From positions 62,001-126,000 of the forward strand of contig JBHJGP010000014.1 in assembly GCA_050331695.1 (NCBI GenBank): DNA of 64,000 bases, written 5' to 3'. The notes under the pieces are model-generated. The model had not been told where the DNA came from. It ran no database searches and saw only the letters and a program-made list of their open reading frames with translations. The position numbers were made by a program, and so were the translations under genes. This stretch comes from JBHJGP01 sp050331695 (GTDB lineage Bacteria > Pseudomonadota > Alphaproteobacteria > Geminicoccales > Geminicoccaceae). Of this stretch, positions 9,480 through 17,862 are shown one piece after another. The stretch's first letter is position 1, and each line of letters begins with the position of its first letter.

Positions 9480-10688
9480 CTAGATGCGTGCAAGGCCAAA
9501 GATCGGTCGAGCCGCGACGCCCAGCATCGAGCCCAGATAGGCCGAGCCGAACCAGAGCCAGCCGTGGAGGCTGCCGGAAGCGATGCCGGAGAAGAAGGCG
9601 CCGATATTGCAGCCGAAGCCGAGCCGGGCGCCGTAACCCAGCAACAGACCGCCTAAAACGGCGGCGACCAATGAGCGAAGCGGGATGGCGAAGCTGGGCT
9701 TGAACTTGCCGGCGAGTGCCGCGGCCAGCATGGCGCCGATGATCAGACCAAAATCCATGACCGACACGGTGTGCTCGAAGACGCTCCGCTCGAGCGCCGC
9801 CTGGGCGCCCGGCCGTCCCCAATAAGCGGTCTGGCTCAGATCGACGCCGACGGCGGTCAAGACCTTGGCACCCCAGATGCCGAACGCCTGGGTGATGCCC
9901 CAGGTCTGCTGGCCCACGACCAGCGTCAAAAGCGCCAGCGCGGCGAGCACCAGGGCCGTGAAACCCTGGGGCCAAGGGCCGGACAGCAGGTTGCCCGGGC
10001 GGAAGCCGAAGGAGGGACCGGGCGGCAGGGTTTGCCGGTCGGGATGGCGTTTTCGTTCTAGGCCGAGCGTCAACCAAGCGAGGCCGCCCAAAACCAGAAG
10101 TTGGAGCAGAACGGCCCACGGCACGCCGATCAGGCGGCCCAAATTCAGTGGCCCAAGCGACGGCTGATCCAGCCACCAGGGCAAATGGAGCGTTCCGATC
10201 ACCGAGCCGACGATGAAGAAAACGAGCGTCACGACCATCCGCACGCTGCCCCCGCCCACCGTGAAGAGCGTGCCCGAGCCGCAGCCATTGCCGAGTTGCA
10301 TGCCGAAACCGAAGATGAACGCGCCGACCAGCACCGAGACGCCGACCGGGCCGAAATTGCCGCCGCCGCGCAGGCCCGGAACCACGCCGCCGATGATCGG
10401 GATGGCCGCGACCATGACGAGTGCAATCACCAGAAACTGAAGGCGCAGGCTTCGGCCGTCTCGGGCCGCGATGAACCGGCGCCAGCCGGCGGTGAAGCCG
10501 AAGGCGCCGTGATAGAGCGCCATGCCGAGCCCGGCACCGATCAGCGCCAACCATGCCATCCGGGTGCCGACGCTTTGGCCCACGTGGATCGTGAGCAGCA
10601 CTAGCGCGCCGGCGGCGATGGCGACGACAAGTGTATTCGGTGTCGGCCCCGTGGGCCGATCGATGAGGGTGGTGCTGGCGGTGTTCAC
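9480..10688 (-). CDS. YeeE/YedE (TsuA-type) sulfur-compound transporter
   Basis: The 402-residue integral membrane protein has roughly ten or more hydrophobic segments and two internally related halves. The hallmark motifs are FGFGMQLGNGCGSGT (about 127-141) in the first half and LGFGCNIGAFFSG in the second, each with the conserved cysteine that lines the pathway in thiosulfate transporter TsuA. The family moves thiosulfate or related sulfur species. The start is a GTG at 10688. The gene upstream on the same strand encodes a periplasmic sulfurtransferase, which supports a role in sulfane or thiosulfate handling. A strong hairpin sits between the two genes. Confidence 0.88.
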   Translation of the reverse strand: MNTASTTLIDRPTGPTPNTLVVAIAAGALVLLTIHVGQSVGTRMAWLALIGAGLGMALYHGAFGFTAGWRRFIAARDGRSLRLQFLVIALVMVAAIPIIGGVVPGLRGGGNFGPVGVSVLVGAFIFGFGMQLGNGCGSGTLFTVGGGSVRMVVTLVFFIVGSVIGTLHLPWWLDQPSLGPLNLGRLIGVPWAVLLQLLVLGGLAWLTLGLERKRHPDRQTLPPGPSFGFRPGNLLSGPWPQGFTALVLAALALLTLVVGQQTWGITQAFGIWGAKVLTAVGVDLSQTAYWGRPGAQAALERSVFEHTVSVMDFGLIIGAMLAAALAGKFKPSFAIPLRSLVAAVLGGLLLGYGARLGFGCNIGAFFSGIASGSLHGWLWFGSAYLGSMLGVAARPIFGLARI

Positions 10689-10742
10689 CTATGGCCCCCG
10701 CTGAAACCGCGTTCGCTCTCACCTATCAAGGGCAGCGGGAGA

Positions 10743-10779
10743 CGCCAATCACCGGCTTTTCTCTTTTCGGTGATCGGCG
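10743..10779 (-). promoter_or_regulatory. 12-bp stem-loop between sulfurtransferase and YeeE genes
   Basis: CGCCAATCACCG (10743-10754) and CGGTGATCGGCG (10768-10779) pair over 12 positions. The one mismatch on the plus strand becomes a G-U pair in the leftward RNA, so the structure is complete only in the transcript of the two genes. The loop is 13 nt and A-rich. No U-run follows, so it is not a simple terminator. It may be an mRNA-processing or stability element, or an attenuator setting the ratio of the two proteins. Confidence 0.55.
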
Positions 10780-10810
10780 CCCCGTTTTCGCGGCGCAGCG
10801 AAGCTTATGG

Positions 10811-11743
10811 TCAGCGGATCACCGGGCGGTCCGGATCCGCCGTCCAGCCGACCATCGAGCCATCATAAAGCCGCACATCGTCCCGGCCCAGAAGCTCGCT
10901 CATGACAAACCAATTGGTGGCGGCCCAATGGCCGGTGTTGCAGTAGCTGACCACCTCCCGGCCATCGTCCAGGATGCCGGGCGGCACCAGTTCGGCAAGT
11001 TCGTCCGGCTCGCGAATACGGCTCGCATTGGGATCGAACAATGTTGCCTGATCCAGCGATTGGGCGCCCTCAAGCCGTCCAGCTTGCTTGGCCTTCGGGT
11101 GTTTCTTGCCGCCGTCGAACTGTTCCGGCGGACGGACATCGACCAGCCAGCTTTGACCGCTCTCGACCCGCTCGGCCACCTCATCGGTCGTGACGATCAG
11201 CGACGGATCGAAGCTTGCGTCGAACGAAACCGGTTCGATCGCGTCGCTGGCGCCCGTGGCGATCGGCCGTTTCGGGTCGGCCTGCCAGGCCTGGTAGCCG
11301 CCATCAAGGATCGAGACCTGGTCGTGCCCCATCACCTTGAATGTCCAGTAAACACGCGCAGCGCCGCCGAAGTCAGACGCATCCGTGCCGGCGGAGACGA
11401 CGACGACATGATGGTCGTTGGCGATCCCCAGGCCGCCGATCAGCCGTTCCAGATGATCTTCCTTCGGAAGAAGGCCGACAACACCGTCGACCTCGACCCG
11501 CCAGCCGGCGGCGGCGTAGTCCGCATGCACCGATCCCGGAATGTGGCCGGCCTCGAAGAGGCTTTCGGGCGCTTCCTCGCGCTCCGTGCGGATATCGAGC
11601 ACGCGAAGCCGATCATTTTGATGATGGTCGGCCAACCACGCCGCATCGACCAGGGGCCCGGCTTGGGTGCCGGCCATCGTCGCTGCTCCCGGCGCGGCGA
11701 TAAGGAACGCGCCAAGGACGAAAGACGTTATCATTCGTGTCAT
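10811..11743 (-). CDS. Periplasmic rhodanese-type sulfurtransferase
   Basis: About 310 residues with two rhodanese domains. An N-terminal signal peptide (hydrophobic run to about residue 23, cleavage near ATMA-GTQ) predicts export. The N-domain (about 28-155) carries LDIRTE and GHIPGSVHADY; the C-domain (about 175-305) carries the active-site loop YCNTGHWA with the catalytic cysteine. These enzymes transfer sulfane sulfur, usually from thiosulfate or 3-mercaptopyruvate, to an acceptor. The ATG at 11743 is preferred over a TTG two codons upstream. It is followed after 122 bp by the YeeE transporter, and the two probably act together. Confidence 0.9.
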   Translation of the reverse strand: MTRMITSFVLGAFLIAAPGAATMAGTQAGPLVDAAWLADHHQNDRLRVLDIRTEREEAPESLFEAGHIPGSVHADYAAAGWRVEVDGVVGLLPKEDHLERLIGGLGIANDHHVVVVSAGTDASDFGGAARVYWTFKVMGHDQVSILDGGYQAWQADPKRPIATGASDAIEPVSFDASFDPSLIVTTDEVAERVESGQSWLVDVRPPEQFDGGKKHPKAKQAGRLEGAQSLDQATLFDPNASRIREPDELAELVPPGILDDGREVVSYCNTGHWAATNWFVMSELLGRDDVRLYDGSMVGWTADPDRPVIR

Positions 11744-11986
11744 TTCCAACCTTTCCCCTCGCTTCCAGGCGCCAAAGGTGCTCGGTCAAAGCGAAAAATC
11801 AATATGAGTGGTAATGATCGGCCTGTTCTGGATGCGCGCACTAGGCGTATTTTTCCAGCCTCTTGCACTTTTGCTTGCGGCCTTGAAACTGGCTTTGCCG
11901 GCTTTTGGCTGTATTGTCCCGGCGAATAGCGGATGACCAAGACCGTCCGCCAAAGGACCGTGATGGTTGAGATAGTCGGCTAGTCC

Positions 11987-13135
11987 ATGCGTGGCTCGCA
12001 ACGATTGCGGGTGTTGGATCGGATGATCGGCACGCCGCTTCTGTGGTGTCTCGGCGGGGTCCGCTCGCCCCGCGCCGGCCCCACAAGCTTTCGCAAAATC
12101 GGTATCATGCAAACCGCCGCGATCGGCGACACGCTGTTGATGGCGGGCCATCTCAGTGCCTTGCGGCGGAATTGGCCCCAAGCCTTGATCACGCTCTTCT
12201 TCGGCCGTGACAACGGGCCGGCGGCAAGGCTCCTCCAAGGCTACGACCGGCTGGTTCCTCTGGACTTGATGAGGCCTGATCACGCCTTGCGGCAACTGCG
12301 CGCTGAGCAGCTTGACGTGCTGATCGACTGCGGACCCTGGCCGCGGCTAAACGCGCTTCTTACCTGGGCTGCGGGAGCGCGACTGACAATCGGCTTCGCG
12401 ACCCGAGGGGAGGGCCGTCACTACGCCTTCGACCTGACCGTCGAGCACCGGTCAGACCGGCATGAGACCGACAATCAGGCGGCGCTGTTCGCGCTTCTGA
12501 CCCAGGGCGTCAGCGATCCGCCCCGCCTCGCGATCGGTCACGAGCCGTCGACGATCCGGCGCCGCATCGTCTTCCATCCCTGGGCTGGAGGATCAGGCAA
12601 ACGGAACAAGCAATGGCCCGGGGCCTATTGGCAAGCCCTTGCCGCCTGGGCGCGGGACCACCGGCTCGCCGTGGCGCTCACCGGCGGGCCGACCGACCTG
12701 GATGATGGCCGGGATCTGGCGAAGCAGCTTCGCGCCGAGGTCGACGGTCTCGAACTCGCCGATTTCACCGGCAGGCTGAGCCTCGAGGGCACCGCCGAGA
12801 TCCTCATGGGCGCGGCCGCGGTGGTGAGCGTTAATACGGGCACCATGCATCTGGCTGCGATGCTGGGCTGTCCGACCATTGGCCTTTGCGGCCCGACCTC
12901 GGCCAGGCGTTGGGGGCCGATCGGACCGAAGGCCATCTCCGTCGAGAGCCCGCACCCCGACGCCGGCTATCTCAATCTCGGTTTCGAGTTCCCGAAAGAC
13001 CCGCCCCCGGTCATGGAGGCGCTGACGCCTGATCTGGTGATCGACGGGCTGGACCATCTGCTTCGCCGTGAGCGGCTGGGGCTTCTCACCACGCCGATGC
13101 CGCTCAGCGGCCGATCGGCGCAAGGACGGCCTTGA
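11987..13135 (+). CDS. Glycosyltransferase family 9 (heptosyltransferase-like)
   Basis: The 382-residue protein fits GT9, the ADP-heptose:LPS heptosyltransferase family. Visible are TAAIGDTLLMAGHLSALRR near residue 43, IVFHPWAGGSGKRNKQWPG (about 193-211) and the donor-binding region VSVNTGTMHLAAMLGCPTIGLCGPT (about 278-302). It probably adds a sugar to lipopolysaccharide core or another surface glycan on the cytoplasmic side. The acceptor cannot be inferred. No other LPS gene is adjacent. Its last 32 bases overlap the 3' end of the convergent ybaK gene. Confidence 0.87.
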   Translation: MRGSQRLRVLDRMIGTPLLWCLGGVRSPRAGPTSFRKIGIMQTAAIGDTLLMAGHLSALRRNWPQALITLFFGRDNGPAARLLQGYDRLVPLDLMRPDHALRQLRAEQLDVLIDCGPWPRLNALLTWAAGARLTIGFATRGEGRHYAFDLTVEHRSDRHETDNQAALFALLTQGVSDPPRLAIGHEPSTIRRRIVFHPWAGGSGKRNKQWPGAYWQALAAWARDHRLAVALTGGPTDLDDGRDLAKQLRAEVDGLELADFTGRLSLEGTAEILMGAAAVVSVNTGTMHLAAMLGCPTIGLCGPTSARRWGPIGPKAISVESPHPDAGYLNLGFEFPKDPPPVMEALTPDLVIDGLDHLLRRERLGLLTTPMPLSGRSAQGRP

Positions 13136-13598
13136 GCGCTGCGGCCAGATCCCGGGGCGAAAGCTCGATCTGAAGACCCCGGCGTCCGCCATTGACGAGG
13201 ATGGTTTCGAAGGCGAGCGCCGCTTCATCAAGAAGACAAAGATGGCGGTTTTTCTGGCCGAAAGGACTGATCCCGCCCTTGACATAGCCGGTCGCGCGCT
13301 CGGCGGCTGTCAGTTCGGCGACCGTCGTCCGCTTGGCGGCGAGTGCCCGGGCAACGGCTTTCAAATCGATCTCCCGGTCGGACGCGAGCAAAGCGTTGGC
13401 GAGATGGTTTCGCCCGCCGCCCTCGATGTGGAGCATGACGCATTTCAGCAGCCTGGCGGGTTCCACATTCAAGGCCACCGCTGCTTGGAGGCCGATCCTG
13501 CCGGAACTATCGTCGAAATCATAAGTGTGCGTTCGGTAAGTCAGGCCGGCTCGGTCCAGCGCCTGGATCGCTGGGGTCGCGCCCTTCTTCGCCGCCAT
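13104..13598 (-). CDS. ybaK: YbaK/EbsC-family aminoacyl-tRNA deacylase
   Basis: The 164-residue protein is the Cys-tRNA(Pro)/Cys-tRNA(Cys) deacylase type. It shows TPAIQALDRAGLTYRTHTY at the start, the conserved lysine in RLLKCVML (about 48-55), and GYVKGGISPFGQK (about 103-115). The start is the ATG at 13598; a longer reading frame runs upstream to 13868, but that extra part lies inside gloB in another frame and has no family similarity. It starts 5 bp after the gloB stop, so the two are probably cotranscribed. The 3' end overlaps the convergent GT9 gene by 32 bp. Confidence 0.92.
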   Translation of the reverse strand: MAAKKGATPAIQALDRAGLTYRTHTYDFDDSSGRIGLQAAVALNVEPARLLKCVMLHIEGGGRNHLANALLASDREIDLKAVARALAAKRTTVAELTAAERATGYVKGGISPFGQKNRHLCLLDEAALAFETILVNGGRRGLQIELSPRDLAAALKAVLAPIGR

Positions 13599-13603
13599 GC
13601 CGC

Positions 13604-14368
13604 CTACGCGTTGTCCTTGCGCCGGCGGATCTCGGCGAAGACCTCGACGTCGCTCGCCTGCTCCATACGGAGCTTGGCTCTGATCGCAGGATCGTTCGGA
13701 CGGAGAAACGGATTGGTCTCGCGTTCCAAGCCGAGGGTGGTCGGCAGCGTCGGTTTGCCGTCCGCGCGCAGGCGATTGACCTCCTCCGCCCGTTGCCGCA
13801 GCGCTTCGTTGTCCGGATCGATGCTGAGCGCGAAGCGGGCGTTGGCCTGGGTGTATTCGTGACCGCAATAGATCTTCGCTTCATCCGGCAGCGCCGCGAA
13901 TTTGGAGAGCGAACGCCACATGGTCTCGGGCGACCCTTCGAACAGGCGCCCGCAGCCGAGCGAGAACAGCGTGTCACCGGGAAACAGCGCCTTGGCGTCC
14001 TTGAACCAGTAGGAGATGTGTCCGGCGGTATGTCCGGGCGTTTCCATCACCTGGGCGTGGAAGGCCCCGAGATCGAAGCCGTCGCCGTCGCTGAGAGCCA
14101 CATCGATGCCCGGCACCTTCGCCGCCTCGGCCCTTGGGCCGGTGCCCCGGCAACCGGTCGCCTGTATCAGGTCCCGGACACCGCCCGAGTGATCCTGGTG
14201 ATAGTGGGTGATCAGGATCCAATCGAGGGCTATTCCTTTGGCGTCCAAAAGATCCAATACCGGATCGGCTTGCGCCGGATCGACGAAACCGGTCACATCT
14301 TCGACCGCGTCGCGTATTAAATAGCCGTAATTGTCGCTTAGCAGGGGAACCAACTCGATTTCGAGCAA
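13604..14368 (-). CDS. gloB: Hydroxyacylglutathione hydrolase (glyoxalase II)
   Basis: About 254 residues of the metallo-beta-lactamase fold. The metal site THYHQDHSGG (about 56-65), ETPGHTAGHISYW (about 104-116), FPGDTLFSLGCGRLFEG (about 126-142) and IYCGHEYT are all as expected for GloB. It hydrolyses S-lactoylglutathione to lactate and glutathione, the second step of methylglyoxal removal. The start is probably the TTG at 14368: it gives the family N-terminus LEIELVPLLSDNYGYLI and has GAGGAAG 8 nt upstream. A TTG 36 bp further upstream would add 12 residues. A divergent methyltransferase gene lies 78 bp away. Confidence 0.93.
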   Translation of the reverse strand: MLEIELVPLLSDNYGYLIRDAVEDVTGFVDPAQADPVLDLLDAKGIALDWILITHYHQDHSGGVRDLIQATGCRGTGPRAEAAKVPGIDVALSDGDGFDLGAFHAQVMETPGHTAGHISYWFKDAKALFPGDTLFSLGCGRLFEGSPETMWRSLSKFAALPDEAKIYCGHEYTQANARFALSIDPDNEALRQRAEEVNRLRADGKPTLPTTLGLERETNPFLRPNDPAIRAKLRMEQASDVEVFAEIRRRKDNA

Positions 14369-14446
14369 GGCCGTCTTCCTCCACGATGCCGCGCCGGTTA
14401 ACAACTGACTGGCCAGGCACTAGAGTGATGGTTCAGCCCGCCGGCA

Positions 14447-15271
14447 ATGAGTGATCTTATGCGTTTAGTCGTCAACGATCTTCGAACCTTCTACGCGAGC
14501 AGACAAGGCCAAGTTGCAAGGCGGCTGATCGTTCACGAGATCAAGCGGGCCTGTCCGGACTTTCCGAACGGCCGGGTCGTCGGTGTCGGCTATGCCGGGC
14601 CGTTTCTCGAGGCCATGCGCGAGGACGCCGCCGAGGTGTTCGCGCTGATGCCCCAGGAGCAGGGCGCGGAACCGTGGCTTTCAGATGGCCGGGTTGCCGC
14701 AGCACTGGTCGACGAGACCAATCTCCCGCTTGGTGACAATAGCGCCGATTGTGTCGTGCTCGCCCATTCGCTGGAGGCGAGCGACCGGGTCAACAGGCTC
14801 TTGCGCGAAGTTTGGCGGATACTCGCCGACGGCGGCCGGCTCTTGGTCCTGGCTCCCAATCGCCGTGGCCTGTGGTCGTTCGCCGACACCAACCCCTTTG
14901 GTCATGGCCGGCCCTACTCATCCACGCAGCTGAAACAGCTTCTTCGGGCCAACATGTTTAACCCGCTGCGCCGGGCGCGGGCGCTCTACATGCCGCCTAG
15001 CCAATCGCGTCTGATCCTGAGGACCGCGGTCGCCTGGGAGCGGGTGGGCCGCCGATTTGCTCGGGCCTTCAGCGGTGTCCTGATCATCGAGGCCGAGAAA
15101 TCGCTCTATGCCGGCACGCCGCTTTTGGTGGGCGCGAAGAAACTGAAGCACCGGGTCTACGCGCCGTTCAAACATCCGGCCGGTGCTCAGGCGGCGGCCT
15201 ACAAAACGCCTGCGGAGCCGTCCGGCTTGGCGACGAGCCTACCACTGTTGAAGATCAAACCACCGCTTTAG
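14447..15271 (+). CDS. Class I SAM-dependent methyltransferase
   Basis: The 274-residue protein has a type-11 methyltransferase domain: a glycine motif VVGVGYAGPFLEAM (about 44-57), a DNSADCVVLAHSLEA stretch (about 98-112), then LLREVWRILADGGRLLVLAPNRRGLWSF (about 119-146). The last segment, with APNRRG, matches an alphaproteobacterial group often found divergent from gloB. The substrate is unknown. It precedes hisC by 34 bp on the same strand and may share its transcript. Confidence 0.85.
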   Translation: MSDLMRLVVNDLRTFYASRQGQVARRLIVHEIKRACPDFPNGRVVGVGYAGPFLEAMREDAAEVFALMPQEQGAEPWLSDGRVAAALVDETNLPLGDNSADCVVLAHSLEASDRVNRLLREVWRILADGGRLLVLAPNRRGLWSFADTNPFGHGRPYSSTQLKQLLRANMFNPLRRARALYMPPSQSRLILRTAVAWERVGRRFARAFSGVLIIEAEKSLYAGTPLLVGAKKLKHRVYAPFKHPAGAQAAAYKTPAEPSGLATSLPLLKIKPPL

Positions 15272-15305
15272 TCGACGACCAAACCCGTTTCCGAGGCTTG
15301 AACGC

Positions 15306-16394
15306 ATGGCCGGACCGCTTCCCCGTCCGGGGATCCTTGAGATACATCCCTATATAGGTGGCAAAGCCGAAGCGTCTCACGGCATGCCGGTGGCCAAGCT
15401 CTCCTCCAATGAGAGCCCGCTGGGACCGAGCCCGAAAGCGCAACAGGCTTATCGGGAGCTTGCAGGAGAGCTCCACCGCTATCCGGACGGCGGCGCCAAT
15501 CGTCTGCGCGCCGCGCTTTCGGCTTACGCCAACCGAGATGCCGAGCGGATCGTCTGCGGCGCCGGCTCGGACGAGCTGATCAGTCTCATTCTCCAGGCCT
15601 ATGCCGGACCGGGCGACGAGGTCATCCATTCGGCCCACGGCTTTCTCATGTATCGGCTCTCGACCCTGGCCGTGGGCGCGCAGCCGGTGGCCGCGCCGGA
15701 GCGCGACCTCAGGGCATCGGTCGACGACATTCTGGCCGCCGTGACGAGCCGCACCAAGATCGTCTTTCTGGCCAATCCCAACAACCCGACCGGCACCTAC
15801 CTGCCGGCACAAGAGGTCGAGCGGTTGGCTTACGGCCTGCCGGACGGCGTTCTCCTGGTCCTGGATGCCGCCTACACCGAATATGTCGAGGCGGAGGATT
15901 ACGATGTCGGGTTTGACCTGGTCGACCGCTCCGACCGCGTGGTGGTCATCAGAACCTTTTCGAAGATCTTCGGCCTTGCCGCGCTTCGCCTCGGCTGGGC
16001 CTACGGGCCGGCATCGATCGTCGCTGTGCTCAATCGGGTCCGTGGTCCCTTCAATACGAACGCGCCAAGCCAGGCGGCGACGATCGCGGCCCTCGGCGAC
16101 ACCGACCATCTAACCAAAGCCAAGCACCACAATGCGGTCTGGTTGCCCTGGCTCAGTCAGGAACTTCACCGCTGCGGCCTCGAGGTCACAGCCAGCGTCG
16201 GCAATTTCGTGCTCGCGCGTTTCGGTGACGACCCGAAAACCGGCGCGGACGCGGCGCTCAGCCATTTCGAACAGGGTGGTGTGCTGGTTCGCGGCATGGC
16301 GGCCTATGGCCTGCCCGCTTGGCTACGCATTTCCATCGGCCTCGAGGAAGAAAACCGGCGGGTCGTGAGCCTCACCGAGAAGCTGGTCCATTGA
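15306..16394 (+). CDS. hisC: Histidinol-phosphate / aromatic amino acid aminotransferase
   Basis: The 362-residue PLP enzyme has the HisC layout: KLSSNESPLGPSPKA (about 32-46), YPDGGANRLRAAL (about 58-70), GAGSDELI (about 84-91), LANPNNPTGTYLP (about 155-167) and the PLP-lysine segment RTFSKIFGLAALRLGWAYG (about 216-234). It overlaps tyrC downstream and no other his gene is present. In this setting the enzyme probably serves tyrosine and phenylalanine synthesis as well as, or instead of, histidine. Substrate choice cannot be read from sequence. Confidence 0.93.
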   Translation: MAGPLPRPGILEIHPYIGGKAEASHGMPVAKLSSNESPLGPSPKAQQAYRELAGELHRYPDGGANRLRAALSAYANRDAERIVCGAGSDELISLILQAYAGPGDEVIHSAHGFLMYRLSTLAVGAQPVAAPERDLRASVDDILAAVTSRTKIVFLANPNNPTGTYLPAQEVERLAYGLPDGVLLVLDAAYTEYVEAEDYDVGFDLVDRSDRVVVIRTFSKIFGLAALRLGWAYGPASIVAVLNRVRGPFNTNAPSQAATIAALGDTDHLTKAKHHNAVWLPWLSQELHRCGLEVTASVGNFVLARFGDDPKTGADAALSHFEQGGVLVRGMAAYGLPAWLRISIGLEEENRRVVSLTEKLVH

Positions 16395-17308
16395 CCGACA
16401 AGATCGGCCGGTTGGCGCTCATCGGCGTCGGCCTGATCAATGGCTCCCTGTCCCTGGCGCTGCAGAAACGGGGCCTTGTGGCCGACGTCGTCGGCTGTGC
16501 CCGCAATGCCGAAACCCGAGAGCGGGCAATCGAACGTGGGCTCTGCGCCCATGCCGAGGCCGACCCTGCGGCGGCTGTTCAGGATGCCGATATCGTCGTG
16601 CTCGGCGTACCGCCGGGTGCCATCGGCCCTGTCGCCGAAGCCATGGCGCCGGGGCTCGGCGCCAACACAATCGTGACCGACGTGGCCTCGATCAAAGCCC
16701 ATGTGGTTGACGTCGTCCGGCCCCATCTGCCGAACCCGGCGTTGTTCGTACCCGGCCATCCGGTCGCCGGCACGGAGCATTCCGGACCGGACGCGGCCTT
16801 CGACAGTCTGTTCGAGCGCCGCCGAGGTATCCTGACGCCGCTGGCGGACGCCGATCCCGGCGCCGTCACCCGGATCAGGCAGATGTGGGAGGCGGTGGGC
16901 ATGAGCATCGACCTCATGACCCCGAATCACCACGATAAGGTGCTCGCCATCACCTCACACATCCCCCATCTGATCGCCTATTCGATCGTCGGCACGGTCG
17001 GCGATCTGGAGGACCAAACTCAGTCGGAGGTGTTTCGTTACGCTGCGGGAGGCTTCACCGATTTTACGCGGATCGCGGCTTCCGATCCGGTGATGTGGCG
17101 GGATGTCTTTCTGCACAATCAGGATGCGGTCCTCGAGATGCTGGGCCGGGTCACCGAGGACCTGATCGCGCTGCAGCGCTCCATTCGCTGGGGCGAGGGT
17201 GACCGTCTGGAGGATCTGTTCATCCGGACCCGAGGGCTCAGACGCGGTGTCATCCAGGCCGGCGAGGCTTATGTCCGCCAGGCGGAAGATCCTCTAGCCG
17301 AACAATGA
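16391..17308 (+). CDS. tyrC: Prephenate/arogenate dehydrogenase
   Basis: About 305 residues. The NAD(P)-binding motif LALIGVGLINGSLSLAL is at the N-terminus; VVLGVPPGA (about 68-76), TDVASIKAH (about 96-104) and FVPGHPVAGTEHSGPDAA (about 118-135) mark the substrate site; ITSHIPHLIAYSIV follows. The family makes 4-hydroxyphenylpyruvate or tyrosine by oxidative decarboxylation. The start is the TTG at 16391, which overlaps the hisC TGA (TTGA); longer upstream starts lie inside hisC in another frame. It overlaps chaC by 4 bp. Confidence 0.92.
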   Translation: MTDKIGRLALIGVGLINGSLSLALQKRGLVADVVGCARNAETRERAIERGLCAHAEADPAAAVQDADIVVLGVPPGAIGPVAEAMAPGLGANTIVTDVASIKAHVVDVVRPHLPNPALFVPGHPVAGTEHSGPDAAFDSLFERRRGILTPLADADPGAVTRIRQMWEAVGMSIDLMTPNHHDKVLAITSHIPHLIAYSIVGTVGDLEDQTQSEVFRYAAGGFTDFTRIAASDPVMWRDVFLHNQDAVLEMLGRVTEDLIALQRSIRWGEGDRLEDLFIRTRGLRRGVIQAGEAYVRQAEDPLAEQ

Positions 17309-17862
17309 GCGAGCCGATAAGCCAAGAAAACCTTGATTGGGTGTTCGCCTATGGCTCGTTGATGTGGAACCCGGAGTTTTCGGTTAAGCGCCGCCTCCGG
17401 GGGCGGCTTCACGGCGATCACCGGGCGCTTTGCATCTATTCCTGGCACCACCGGGGCACCGAGACGGCGCCCGGCCTGGTGCTAGGGCTGGATCGGGGCG
17501 GCGCCTGTCGGGGCCATCTTCTGGGTTTCCGTGAGGACCAACGCGCTGAGGTCATCCGCAACCTCGATCTGCGCGAGTTGACCAGTGCCGTCTATGAGCG
17601 TCGCCGCGTTCCCGTGCAAACCACGGGCGGGCCGCTGATGGCCTGGGCCTATGTGGTTGTCAGAAACCACGAGCAATATGCCGGAAAGCTCTCGGACGGC
17701 GAGCTCCTTGCCCTGATCCGCCAGGGCAATGGCGGGCGCGGCCGATGCACCGACTATGTGCTGTCGACCGCCGACCACCTGCATGAGGAAGGGATTTACG
17801 ATCCTATCCTGGATCGCCTGGCCAAACATCTTCGTCCTCAGGAAAAAACCTCGAACCGGTGA
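17305..17862 (+). CDS. chaC: Gamma-glutamylcyclotransferase (ChaC-like)
   Basis: The 185-residue protein has the ChaC signature VFAYGSLMWNPEF at residues 13-25, CIYSWHHRGT (about 45-54), and YERRRVPV (about 95-102), which holds the likely catalytic glutamate. ChaC enzymes cleave glutathione to 5-oxoproline and Cys-Gly in the cytoplasm. It begins with an ATGA overlap on tyrC and is probably cotranscribed with hisC-tyrC. Its last 25 bp overlap the convergent rhamnulokinase gene. Confidence 0.92.
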   Translation: MSEPISQENLDWVFAYGSLMWNPEFSVKRRLRGRLHGDHRALCIYSWHHRGTETAPGLVLGLDRGGACRGHLLGFREDQRAEVIRNLDLRELTSAVYERRRVPVQTTGGPLMAWAYVVVRNHEQYAGKLSDGELLALIRQGNGGRGRCTDYVLSTADHLHEEGIYDPILDRLAKHLRPQEKTSNR

